A program made the position numbers and the translations under genes. From Capitulum mitella (taxonomy: Eukaryota > Arthropoda > Thecostraca > Pollicipedomorpha > Pollicipedidae): DNA of 64,000 nt. Location: contig CP099842.1 of NCBI GenBank assembly GCA_030062745.1, forward strand, positions 21,609,822 to 21,673,821, written 5' to 3'. The notes below the pieces were generated by a model. It was not told the origin of the DNA. It saw only the letters and a program-made list of their open reading frames with translations, and ran no database searches. Positions 12,663 through 24,300 of this stretch are shown piece by piece (position 1 is the stretch's first letter; every line of letters starts with the position of its first letter).

Positions 12663-13379
12663 CAATATGCTCGAAATCAATCCCGTTACTGCTCTTGTAT
12701 AATCATCAATGACCTCGAAATATTTGGCGTAGGCTTGCAATTTTCTTACTTGTTGACTTCTGATGCTCCTAATCCAACATCTGTCTCTGCGCGGCTGGCG
12801 GCGACCCAGCAGCTATTCTCTTACCGAGGCTGCTGCTGTCTCGAACGGCGTCCTGCGGCGGGCCGGGGCAGCGTTTGGTCCTCTTGAGCTGGTACAATAC
12901 TGAACGTAAGCTGTTTGGAGGACAGCCGTAGGGCTCTCACAGTAGGAAGATCGGACCTGCTGTCATGACAGAAGCCTAACGAAATATCATTTGATTTATC
13001 GTAATCGCCAGACGACGCCACTTAGCGGTTCCAGAGCAGACCCGCTAAAAGGAACAGCGGTGTGATTGTTTGGAATGTAGGAAGAACATGATTTATGTCA
13101 AAACGGCACGACCCTACAAGAACGTCTGACAAAGAACAATTTTGTTTCAGGTAATGCGGGCTAACTAAAGCTTTTTCATGATGCTAGCGGAAGACTTTTG
13201 CATCGTTGGAAGTTTTGTTGTGACGTACTTTTTATTTATTGCGAGGGACCGAATTTAAAACACGTTATTTCAGCCCACCCCAGGTCAATGCTGGTGGCAG
13301 CTTTTGAAAAGTCACGACGTCCCGACAGGCGTTGACAATCACTGCATTGATAGGTTTCCTGGGTCAGCCACCTGAAGCG
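12663..13379. other. Upstream flank of the MRF gene
   Basis: No coding exon is visible. GC content rises at 12790-12890 and then falls before the main CpG-dense block at 13380. AT-rich TTTTTATTTATT (about 13229) and AATTTAAAAC (about 13253) could serve as distant core-promoter elements, but neither is a convincing TATA box. Confidence 0.3.
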
Positions 13380-13687
13380 CGCTCCTCTCTTCAAGTACAA
13401 TGCCGCCGTCGCCGCTGCCGCCGCCACCGGGCCGGGCAGGGCCGGGCCGGCCGGACTGCTCGCCGCTGATTGGCCCAGCCGGCCGGTGGGCGGAGCCGGC
13501 GGCCGGGGCGGGTTGTGCCGCCGCAGGCCGTCCGCCGCAGAACCGGCGCGATTTACGAGGCCGACGGTGCCCCGCGGGCCGGCCTCGCGACGACGGCGGC
13601 GGCGCTCGTGGCCGAACAGTGTGAGGGCCGGCCGGCGCGGCGGGCCGGCACGCGCGGCGCCCGGCCCGCACCGGCGCGCGCCCCAGC
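13380..13687 (+). promoter_or_regulatory. CpG-dense 5' region of the MRF gene
   Basis: The 300 bases before the start codon are extremely GC- and CpG-rich, with no clear TATA box close to the start. This fits a CpG-type promoter and/or 5' UTR. An in-frame TGA at 13622-13624 closes the frame upstream of the chosen ATG. The several large frames open here in other registers and on the other strand follow from composition. The transcription start cannot be placed from sequence alone. Confidence 0.55.
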
Positions 13688-14059
13688 ATGGTGATGGACA
13701 TGCGCAGCTGCCGCTACCCCGAGGGCTCGTACCAGCCGCTGGCCGCCGGCTACGGCCCGCTGCGCGAGGGCACGGCCAGCCCCGGCTACGGCCAGACGTA
13801 CCCGGCGTACGCGGGCCGCGCCGGGCCGGACAGCACGGCGCCGCCGTACAGCCCGGACACGTCCGACTACCGGCACGCCTTCAGCGAGGAGGAGCACGCC
13901 GAGCACGACGAGCACGTGCCGCACGTGCTGGCGCCGTCGGCGCACGGCCACGGCCAGCGCCGCTGCCTGCCCTGGGCGTGCAAGGCGTGCAAGCGCAAGT
14001 CGGTGACGATTGACCGGCGGAAGGCGGCCACGATGCGCGAGCGACGCCGACTGAAGAAG
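13688..14059 (+). CDS. nau: MRF exon 1: N-terminus, Cys-rich motif and basic region
   Basis: The exon encodes residues 1-124. ATG 13688 has a good initiation context (A at -3, G at +4) and is the first ATG after an in-frame TGA at 13622; a second ATG lies at codon 3. The exon ends with the codons for RRRLKK followed by the donor AAG|gtcagt at 14060, phase 0. The frame reads through into the intron to 14347, but that extension loses the HLH and looks unlike protein. Numbering coincides with vertebrate MyoD at Ala114, Thr115 and Lys124. Splitting the bHLH between basic region and helix 1 differs from vertebrate MRFs, where one exon carries the whole bHLH. Confidence 0.95.
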
Positions 14060-17000
14060 GTCAGTTTGGCTGGCGGGCAGATGAGGAGCCGCCGCTCTGC
14101 GCTTCCCACCCCGTGCCCTGCCGAACGACGTTTGTTACCGGTGCTCCGCATAGCGTCGCCTGGGATTCATCATACGCGTCGAGCACAGTGGTACACGGGA
14201 AATATGGTGCATGCTCAGTACAGTGCTGCCGAGAACCGTTATGAATTTGTGGCGTATTCCTGCCAGGGAATGGGTAACGGTATGTCGGTATGGGGCACAG
14301 CCCCGCCCGTGAAATTCTGTGAAGATTTTGAGCATATTGTTGCTTAAGACTGATTTGGATGTTGGGTAGCGCGAGAGGAAAAATCTGAAAACTACACAAA
14401 AGATAAAGCCGAGCATGGAACTCGATATGGAGATCCTATCACCCATACCGTAGTGACGGTGGGAGTGACAGGCTCCTGCATGAGATTTCAAGTTCAAACG
14501 GATTTGTCTAATACTTGAAACGAGTCTTGCAACAAAGGGTGCCTTTCTGGAGTACAAGATGTTTAAGAGAATGGGCAGTCACTTTTTTGTATTTTCTATT
14601 ACTTGTTTCCTTGTTCCATTTGCCTTTTGCCAAACTTTTGGTCCTTTTGACCACTCGAATTCCATGATGTATGGTGGTCAGAAAAGACAAAAACAAAGTA
14701 TGAGCTCTCAGCGTTTCGATGGCTTTCTGTTCTTAACAGCTAATTGCTTTAGCTAGGAAATATCTTTATTCTTCTATGGGACGTTTATGCTCAACGGTTC
14801 ATTGCAAACGCATTTGTTTTCTTCTCGCGGCTTCATTCAGCGGCGGACCATTTCAATGTCAGTCTTCCGCGGCGCTTACCGTCCAGATCTGCCGTGTGGG
14901 ACAGCTCTGGCAGTCAGACAAGCTACCGGCAGACGACTTGGCAGATTGACGTCTGCTCCGGTCGCGTCGCGCCGCCGGCGCCGACCGACAAACATGGCGG
15001 CCGGAAGCCGGCGGACATCTGCCGAGCAGAGAGCGGGCGCCGCGGCCGCTGCAGAATTCTGCCGCCGCCTCCCGCTGCCGCCCGCTCACGGCGCGCCTGT
15101 CTGCCGGCAGAGGCGCCGGCAGACAGCGACGCCGCCAGTCGAGGCCCACCCCGGGGAACCTGTCGGTCGTGAGAAATTAACGCGGACGTTGATGTATTTT
15201 ATTGGGATAGGTGGGAATTCGTGCCTCTGGAGCATGGCATCTTTTCGGCTCGTTAGCCTAACAGGAAAATACTCTGAACAGGATGAATCAGCATTGTGCT
15301 GGACTGATGCTTCTGTGAAGTGTGCTCAAAATGCCTCGCCATTAGTCTGTCCTTGAAAATGGACGCGAGTTCACTATGCTGCTCTTTGCTGTGATATGGA
15401 GTTAACAGTTATATTTTGTGCATCACACTCAGAAAATATGGCGCAAGCCGGGTGAGGGGGGGGCTCGAAAGCGGCAAATGCCCCATATCTTGGAACATTT
15501 AGCATAAGCCTTATGCCTTTTCATGGAAATAATGTCCCCAACGTCGGAAACGTTCGGCCTTATAGGGCCACGCCTAACCACTCATAGCCATGATTTGAAA
15601 TCTTCAGGTTCTTTTCCGTTATGCCCAAAATCGAGCAGTCTGGCAAAATTTCTTAGTGATGAAAACTGTTGATCATCTTATACCTCGATCAAAACTTTGC
15701 CTCTGTGCTCTCTCGTGATGACTACGTGAAAGTAAGGGCAGTTATCGGTTATCTTGACATGTTAATTGTTTTCAACATGCTCAGATGCTCCCATTTTTGC
15801 AAATGAAAAACATCCTTTTATGTTCAGTGTTTGACTAGGTCAAAATGTTACGACCAGTTCCGGTTCAAGTCGACATTAGTGCATTTCCTAATTGTATAAC
15901 AGATGCTTGGGAGGGCGTCGAAGTGAATGCAGATTGCTTCGGTTCCCGGCATCTGATCTATGGGTGTGTTGACAACTAACCAGCAGGGTATCGTCCAAAC
16001 TACGGCATGGTCATATGGCATCTCGGACGGTACGTTTAACTTTTGCCGCAAAATCGGTCATTATCTGGAATTACTCGATCGCATGCGGAGTTCAAAGTCA
16101 ATAGAGCACACCCTGACCTTAAGCACCACCGTAGAAGATCGTTTCGATGAAATCGATACCAAAAGAAAATGTGTTAAACATTACTCAAAGCGCTTTGAAG
16201 AGAATGCGCCACTTTTAAAACTCATCCTGAAATGAGATAGTCACGTTGCAGCTTGTAGCGTTGCAAGTGGTTCAGTAATATCCATCATTTCTCTGTGTTC
16301 AATTAACTTCACTGCAGTTTTTCGTTCACTTTTGCTGTGGCGTCCGATTTATCCTTGTCTTACTGACAGCTGTTGGATGACGATACCAGGTGGTGGTGAC
16401 CAGTGAACGTTAGCAGAAAAGTCAGGCATGGTCAACTAGGATGTTTTCGGCTATTTCAGAATTGTCAGAATCGTCAGCAGAATTGATAACACTCACAAAG
16501 TTCCATAATTTGCGACCTCAGCCGTAGGAATATGAGAACGAACAACCCTAGGGATGGCCTGACGGAGAAACATGTCTAGAAGTGAGGTTACATAATCTTT
16601 TATTGAGCTTCTGCTGTGAGCGGGAAGCACAAACCAAATCGTTTCGCTTGTTCTCCTTCGTACGTTTGTTTTTCGTGTATTAACATTGGTAAAGTAAAAT
16701 AAAAAAAAAAAACAGAAAACGCCGACGCGTTGAATACACTTTGTCATATGCGAACACACCATAATCAGGAAGGGATATCATGCTCCATCATGCCGACCGG
16801 AGATAAGTCAGGACACTTTTCATTTTCATATGAAGGCACTGCAAGATAAGGCTATAGTTGGATTAAAAAAAGTACAAATCATGATACGAAAATAAAATGA
16901 CACATCAGTCAAAAGCGACATATGAGGGTGACGACACAGACTGCTGCTATTCGTATATATGCGATTTCAGTATTCGGAATAGTTTTTGGCCCTCTGTTCC

Positions 17001-20000
17001 AGGTATTTCTCCGATTGTGTACCCATTAATCTCATAAGCTGACATACCAGCAGCTTCTAATAATTGTTTTCCAATGCCATTTTGAGCTTTCTCACCAAGA
17101 ACTATTTATTTCAGAGCTACTCAATGTTCGTTTTATACTTACAGACATCTGTTTAATAGTTTATTGGTGAAACAAATGCCTACGTTTTCAAAAATAATGT
17201 AAAAAACGGCCACAGACTACATCATTTCTTTTGAGCCAAATGCACTCCTACTGGCGTTCAAACCTCCTGCGTCCTCATTTCTGAGGATATCTTCCAGAAT
17301 TATGGCTCCAGAATGGAAAGATTTTGCAGATAGCCTGTTTAACTTAACCGCCGATTTCTAAAAGAGTTCGCTGGCGATCAGACGGCAGGGTGATTCCCAT
17401 AGGAGTTAATGCTTTAAAATTCCAAGTTGCCGGAGGTGTCCTGATCGAGGCCATCAGGCTTCCCATCCCGTCGCCCAAAATGCCGCATTTGCGGCCGGGT
17501 CGGTAGGGCGCGACCGGGCTGACAGGTACGCATGTGCGTAAATCCGCCGGCAGTTAATACCCCCGGTTCACCGTGGCTTCCTGAACGACGACATATTTAG
17601 AAGAACCTCGTAGCAAACAATGGGTTAAGTAGCGTTGATATTCTGCATGTCAGGGCTAGCAGTATTGGCCCGAAAGAAAGCAAACGGTTGCCGACGAACT
17701 AGCCGCGCTCTGGCTTTCGATCATCTCCGGGAAAAAAAAACTTGCATCACCCTCCAGATCGACCACGACCCAGCCGCATTCGCGGCAGTACCCTGCTGCG
17801 GGTTACGTACACCCCTGAAAGGAGACAAAACTTGTGCTTTACCATTTCATTCTGTAGAATGCGGTTACATGTGCCGACTGTGCTGTCTGTCGGTTGCGGC
17901 CATGGTGGAAAGGCACAATTTTACAAGAAGAAAGTGAAAGGCAATAGTCCACTTTGGCCCACTTTCCATAAATAAACTGGTTGGCGTGAAACAGGTAGCT
18001 GGTCAGGTAGCTCAGTATTCATTTCTGCGGCAGAAGTCCAGAAACTACGGGAAATGTAATTAATTAAACGCAATTTGCGGTCGTCATCCACTGATAAGAT
18101 GTGACGCGGGCGTTTAACAGACTGTTCCTGCCCGAGCAGCGTCACTAAACAGGACATGGCTGAATAGGATTCAAGTAAAAAGTAGGAATGAATCGCTTCG
18201 AACCCCAGCAAGCGTGGAGTGTTTTTGAGTGGCAATGTATTATGACAAAGTACGGACTGGCTTCAAAGACCACAGGCTGCAACTCGGCTATATCAGTTCG
18301 GAACACATGCTTAGCTGGAACACACCCTTCAAACAGATAAATGTTGGCATGCGAAAGCCACAAGATTCAACGCTGAAATACGCCGCATCGAACCTTTGAG
18401 ATGAAATCAATAGCGACTTCATCTTAATCAATAACCGGTGTCGCATGTTAGATGACTGAATCTCTCCAGAGGCATTTTCCTAATTCGACGAGGCAATATC
18501 GCTCATTAGTGTTAGTTCTGTGTTTGAAAAGGTCGTGAGATGGCCCTTTCATTCCCACTTGCGATTACATGGAGTAGTGGGGGTTGAGTCAGGGTCTCAT
18601 GATTGTAAAGCATCCTACTTGCAATGTAAGTGATAGCTACAGGTGTTTGAAATCGTCCCTCCATACCATTTGCAAGCATCTATCATCTCCTCATAATCAG
18701 AAATGCTGTGGTCAGCTCAGTTCGTTCTATGGCATGGGGTTTTGGGCACGCAAAAGAATGCCACCTTCCCCGTCCGACAGCGCCGACGGGAATGACCTAA
18801 TGTGTAGTCGGCCAATCTCCAGCAGTGGGCGGAGTCAAGCAATGGGTGGATGGCGTCATAACGCCGTAGCCTTTATCCAGGGTGTAAATTCAGCAAGATG
18901 TCTTTTAACATAGAGTGCCCATGGAACCCTTGCTATATAGCCCTTGTCTATATTGTCTATATGACCCTTTGTTTTTTGTCCGATTTCGACGGTTTTTCAG
19001 ATATTGACGCTTAAGGTGGAACGGCCATCCGCAAAATGCCAGCATCTTTGAACCACAATTGCGGAAAACATCCCCAAAACTGAGACACGGGAGGTCTGAT
19101 GTCAACAGCAGTTGTGCCGACCCATCTGAAACACGCCAGCAGATGATGTGTCTGTAAAGGCATTTAACATTCCGTCGTCGAAATTTCGCCTTATTGTCAT
19201 CTTTGCGGCTCCAGGGGCCCTCCAACTCCACAAGGTCCTCTTATCACCCCCCTGGACTTTTCAAGGACCATTTTGCCTCTCACACCCTTTGTTGCTTCTC
19301 GGCGATGGCGCTTCTTGAACGTTCACACGCTTAGCTTTTCCACGGCGAATCGCCCAGTGCGTAAAAAGGCCAGCTGTTAAGCGACCGACGACGCCAACGC
19401 TACGCCTAATATCTTAATCTCTTCACGTATGATGAACGAGGTTGCTGCCTCGCTGAGAAGCAAATAAACAGGCAGCTTGACTGCCGCTGATTTAGATGTG
19501 TATCCAACCGGTCCCATTAATGTTCGGCGGGTCATGCAGGCGATCTGCTTGGTCTCCACTTTATTGCAAGCAAATCGAACGCCACTCTACGTTCAGGTGA
19601 CTGAACATCTTTTCCTGGCGCAGACAGGCAGACAGCTTTCTTCTAGAAACAACTGCGTACGCCCTTCAAAGGTTGCCTTCTTGTCGTTTTTACGTCCTGC
19701 ATTTATGTGCTGCAAAGGCAATGCATTTTATAGAAAATACAAATTTCGAGAAAATTCAGTGACCATATGTTGCAACAGCGAAAGCTCGAAAAATGTTTTG
19801 CAGCTTCCCATGACGTTTGAAACAAACTTATCAACGCTTCGCTGCTGCATCTCATATACGGATCCAGGGTTTGGTGTTTGGGTGGACAAGGAGTAAAGAA
19901 GATATCACGGAGCCTCATAGAACTAGGATGCCTTGTAAAATTACAGGATTTCCTGGAATCTTGTCCAAAGGCATCATGGAAATGGAATGTCAGTCTCCAT

Positions 20001-21308
20001 GCCTCTTACCTCTTCACCCTGGATCCGTGCCTAAATGTTTCGTGCCCGGAGAACCAGATAAAAAGGGTTGTGATGATGTCAAACGTTTCCACCTTCTTCT
20101 CCCAGTCGTTTTAGGAGCCATTTGCGCGCCCAGCAAAACATTACAGGGCTGCTCATCATTGATCAGTGCCAAGAAACATTCATTTTGTGTCTGCAACATT
20201 TTACTTCTGTGACAAGCGTTGGAAAAACGTAGTATGGATGATAAAATGAATTGGTGTTTGAAAACTGCACTTCTGTTTCTTAAATGATTGAGTTTGGTCC
20301 ACAGCATATGTTTTCCCTTAGGAAAAAGCATAGGTGTAGGGACGAAGAAAGTGGTAGAATGCCCAAGTCTTTCTTTTTTATTGTTGAGCTTGATAAACTA
20401 AAGAAACGTTCAGTGTTTTGGCTATTGTCGATCTGCGTTAGCGTCTGTCGCTTCAGTTCTTCTGGGTTTGACTGGGTTTGAGACTTCCACCACAGCAGCA
20501 GAACTGTATTTTTTTCTTTTTCGACACAAAGATATGCCTAATGCGTACCTAATCAGCTGGTACGAAGCGGTTCATACCGAATATATTTAGGAGTACAATG
20601 AAAGGAAACCCTTAAGTTCAAGTAATATCGTACCAACCAGCGAGCGAAACGTCTCTCCAGTCAAGGGTTTCTCGTCGCTTGGTCTGCCGAATTTACCAGC
20701 TTAATGGACGTCGGCGTACATTTCTTATTTTCACATGTGCATGCCTTTTCCTCGTTTTCGGCAGATAGTAGCTTTGATCCACGGAAAATGGAAGCTGCTG
20801 ATGCGAGACCGCGCGGGCAGAACGGAACTGCCGAGTGAGCCAGTGTACTGCGGCCTTAACTTTTGGCTGAAAATTGCGTCTTAACGGGTGCATGGCACTG
20901 CCGAAGAACTTCAGTTCAGGTTTAAAACAATGATAAGCTCATCCTCTACATAGAGCAAGACGATTAGCACCATCATTTCGAGAGCGGCTGTAAACAGCTC
21001 CAGTTTTTACTAACCGTGGTTGGGCACCCAGGGCGCGGACTAAAAACGACTGGTGAAGACAGCGTTTTCCAAAGTGAACTGAAGAAATTCACATAGTACC
21101 GCGGTCACACAACATCACGTTCAGCTCTCCAGCCCGCTGCTCCCATCGGCAGGTGAACGAGGCGTTCGAGATGCTGAAGAAGCGCACCTGCGCCAACCCG
21201 AACCAGCGGTACCCGAAGGTGGAGATCCTGCGCGCCGCCATCGAGTACATTGAGGCGCTGGAGGACATGCTGCGCGGCGCCCGAGCCGGCGCCGGCGGCA
21301 GCGGTGGC

Positions 21309-21343
<35 letters not shown>

Positions 21344-24300
21344 GACGCAGGAGGAGGCCCGCTCGGAACCGCACATCAACACCGCCTCCGGCTACGGCTT
21401 GGTGAGTCCCTCCGGCGGACCGCGCTCTGGAGGTTTCAGTCCGCCGACCGCCCCCTGGTCACGACTACCGCTGCCTGCAGCGCCATGTACATTGTCGCGC
21501 AATATCCCACCCTCAGCGCCTCCAGCATGCGGCTGTTTCCGCTTGCCGTAAGCTCGTGCTGCAGCTGTGAGTTAGAAGTGCCGTAGTCCCCTCTCTCGCG
21601 ACGCCCTCCATCACAGGTAACCGCAGGCCCTGATTGGCGTCGACGGATGGGATTTGGCCTGAAGTGGAGCATGTGCCCTCGTCAGTCAAAGCAGCTTCCC
21701 TTTCCTGGCAGGCCGATCTCTTTCAGGCAGCGATAATCGTCCAGATTACGACTCACCTCGCCGTTCTTTAATGCACATCAGCGTGGTGCAGGCCTGTAAC
21801 GCAACTCATTCTGGGACTTGGCTGGTATCCATGAGCTTTAGTATTTGGAAGAGCCTTACTTCGCTGCCAGTTGATTAGCGGCTGTATTTCCATTGAGCCA
21901 TTTAAGGCTGTAGGCTCTTTTTCTACCGTATCCACAAGGACTCTGGCAGTATGAATCAAAAAGACCGTACCATGCCTTTATTTTGGCGATAGTTCCAGAT
22001 AAACGTCCTCGACGCGTGCAAAAGCAGCACTGCATCATTTCCTCTTTAAATTTCTCTTCGAGAGGTGATCCCATCAGGCCCCATCAAAGTTTCGTTCCCG
22101 CGGCGGAGCAGATCTGTCCAGGGCGGTGATCGCGACTCCCCTGGCCTGCAGGTGCGTGTGTGGCCGCGCCGTCTCGGTCTCGGCGGCCCGCTTCGCACGG
22201 CTGACCGCCGCCGCCAGCAACACAAAGCGGGGAAAAACGGCCGCCGCTGGCCGGGCTCGTGTTTGGCGAGAGGGACCACCCGGATGGCGCCGTCCGCGGC
22301 GCGGCGGGGCGCCGCTCATATCGCGCCGGCGCCGGGACCCATCCGCGCCGTGTCGGGCAGCGCCCCAGCCGCCCAGGCCGTGTCGGGCAGCGCCCTACTC
22401 GCCCGGGCCGTGTCGGGCAGCGCCCTACCCGCCCGGGCCGTGTCGGGCAGCGCCCTACTCGCCCGGGCCGTGTCGGGCAACGCCCTACCCGCCCGGACCG
22501 TGTCGGGCAGCGCAGGACTCGCCCGGGCCGTGTCGGGCAGCGCCCTACTCGCCCGGGCCGTGTCGGGCAGCGCCCTACCCGCCCGGACCGTGTCGGGCAA
22601 CGCAGGACTCGCCCTGGCCGTGTCGGGCAGCGCAGGACTCGCCCTGGCCGTGTGTGTTCAGTGCTGGACTCGCTCTGGCCGTGTCGGACCAGTGCTGGAC
22701 TCGCCCTGGCCTTGTGTGGCCAGTGAAAGACTCGCCCTGGCCGTGTCGGGCCAGCGTTGGACTCGCCCTGGCCGTGTCGGGCCGCCGGAGATGCCTGGAT
22801 GTCCGACACTGCACCGGCGCAGTGTTGAGCCGTCCGTGGCCTGACCTTCGTCGGGGAACAAGAGGACGCTGCGCCCCCGAGAGGAGACGGATTTAAAAGG
22901 CTCGTGAGAAAAGGAAGAAACGTATCCATGTTGCCAAATGATGTCTTAGATGCATGAAGCCGATTAACTACGAAAAATAGGAGATGTGGTTTCTAAAATA
23001 AGCATTTAAAACACCGATATATGCCCCAAAACCTATTAACGAGGCTCCTCCTCTTTAGTTTCACGAATAATCCAAATAGGGACAATCGGAAGCAGCCTTA
23101 TGAAGGCTTGGCTACCCTCGAGTTAACACAGATACCAGATCCTTTCTCAGGCCTCCCCAGCGCACCCCGTATTTACCGAGGGCAACTCACAGGCTGGCCA
23201 CGACAAAAAACGCCGACAAAAACCGCTTTGAAAATACACTTTGGTAATGAAGACAGCTACTTAAACTGCAATCTGTCACGCCATAAAGCCCGGTCTGTGA
23301 CAGACAAAGGGGTGAAAAACGGCCGCGTATGATGGACCAAGTTTGTTACAAGTCGCGGTCGTCCCGGCGGCTTAGGCGGCGGGCGTGTCCGAGCTAACAC
23401 CCTGTGGGAACCGCTCCGATGGTGGCGGCTCGAGCGGCGCTGTCACGGAAGACGCCGCGCCGGTTGGAGGCGCCGTTTGTGACAAGGTCAGGAGCCACAC
23501 GCTGCACTGGGGAGGGAAGCTCGGACAGCCGGGCGTCTTCAGAGTCTGCGCCACCCACCGCGCTGCTCATCATCGACTGTCGTCATCTGGGCAGGACATA
23601 CCAGGATCTCTGGGAACCACCAAACTGAGGCGGCGTTACACCGAATGTTTTGAGGCTCCCGACCTGGGTCATCTTCAGGCCAGGGTGTACGGGGTCCATC
23701 CCGCGAAGGACTGGCGTCAGTTACCGTTGCACAATGGGCTGTCCTGCTAGCAGGCCAGGGGCTATTAAATGCTCCGTGCCGGCGCTACCTTCAGCGCCTG
23801 GACCGTGCTCCCCGTCCCCCGATGTGGAACGTGCGAGCGCTCCTGGATTCTGTCAGGAGCCTTTCCTGCCTCTGATCCCCTCTCGCGGCCCGACTCCGGC
23901 CCCTGCGAGGCGCCTGCGCCGGGTCCCTCTGAACCAGACGCTCCTGGCTCGTGTCGGAGCCGTTACTCCAGGCCGAAGCCGGCCGGTGCTGAGTCTGGCT
24001 CGTGTCCTGCGCCCGTGTTATTACCGGCCGGGCTGGGCCGCTGAGAGGACCCAGCGGTGTCCCGGCCGTGTCACAACACGGCCGCCTGACGGGACACCGG
24101 GCCGGCAGGACCCTCCGCGCCTCCCCGCCGCCGCCGCGCCGGCGGCCAGACGGCGCCGCCCGAAAAACGCCGCACGCACCCAAATCCGGGCAGCGGCGCT
24201 TTTTGTCGGTCCCGGGAGGGAGGGCGGCCGCCCTTGGAAACTGGACCACGGCGCGGGCGAGATCGGCCGCGGCCGCCGCCGGAACGGACGGATGAGGGGC

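Larger units (their letters stand above)
14060..21152 (+). other. MRF intron 1 (7.1 kb)
   Basis: The intron contains a CpG-dense block (14850-15175), a decayed Tc1-like remnant (17940-18235, minus strand), a dispersed segment shared with 49400-49540, and otherwise unstructured sequence. No additional exon in a compatible phase was recognised. Frames of 100-140 residues at 18584-18913, 19477-19896 and 19817-20212 show no recognised domain. Confidence 0.75.

Noticed and set aside
13339-13951. Frames of 120-175 residues around exon 1
   Set aside because: Shadows of the MRF exon and its GC-rich leader in other registers.
14060-14347. Read-through extension of MRF exon 1 to a 219-residue product
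   Set aside because: The donor AAG|gtcagt and the perfectly matching helix 1 in exon 2 show that this is intron.
22350-22784. CRISPR-like array
   Set aside because: Units are directly adjacent with no spacers, and the context is a eukaryotic intron.
22084-22929. 281-codon minus-strand frame and 256-259-codon plus-strand frames
   Set aside because: All are produced by the stop-free 30-bp minisatellite and CpG-dense flanks.
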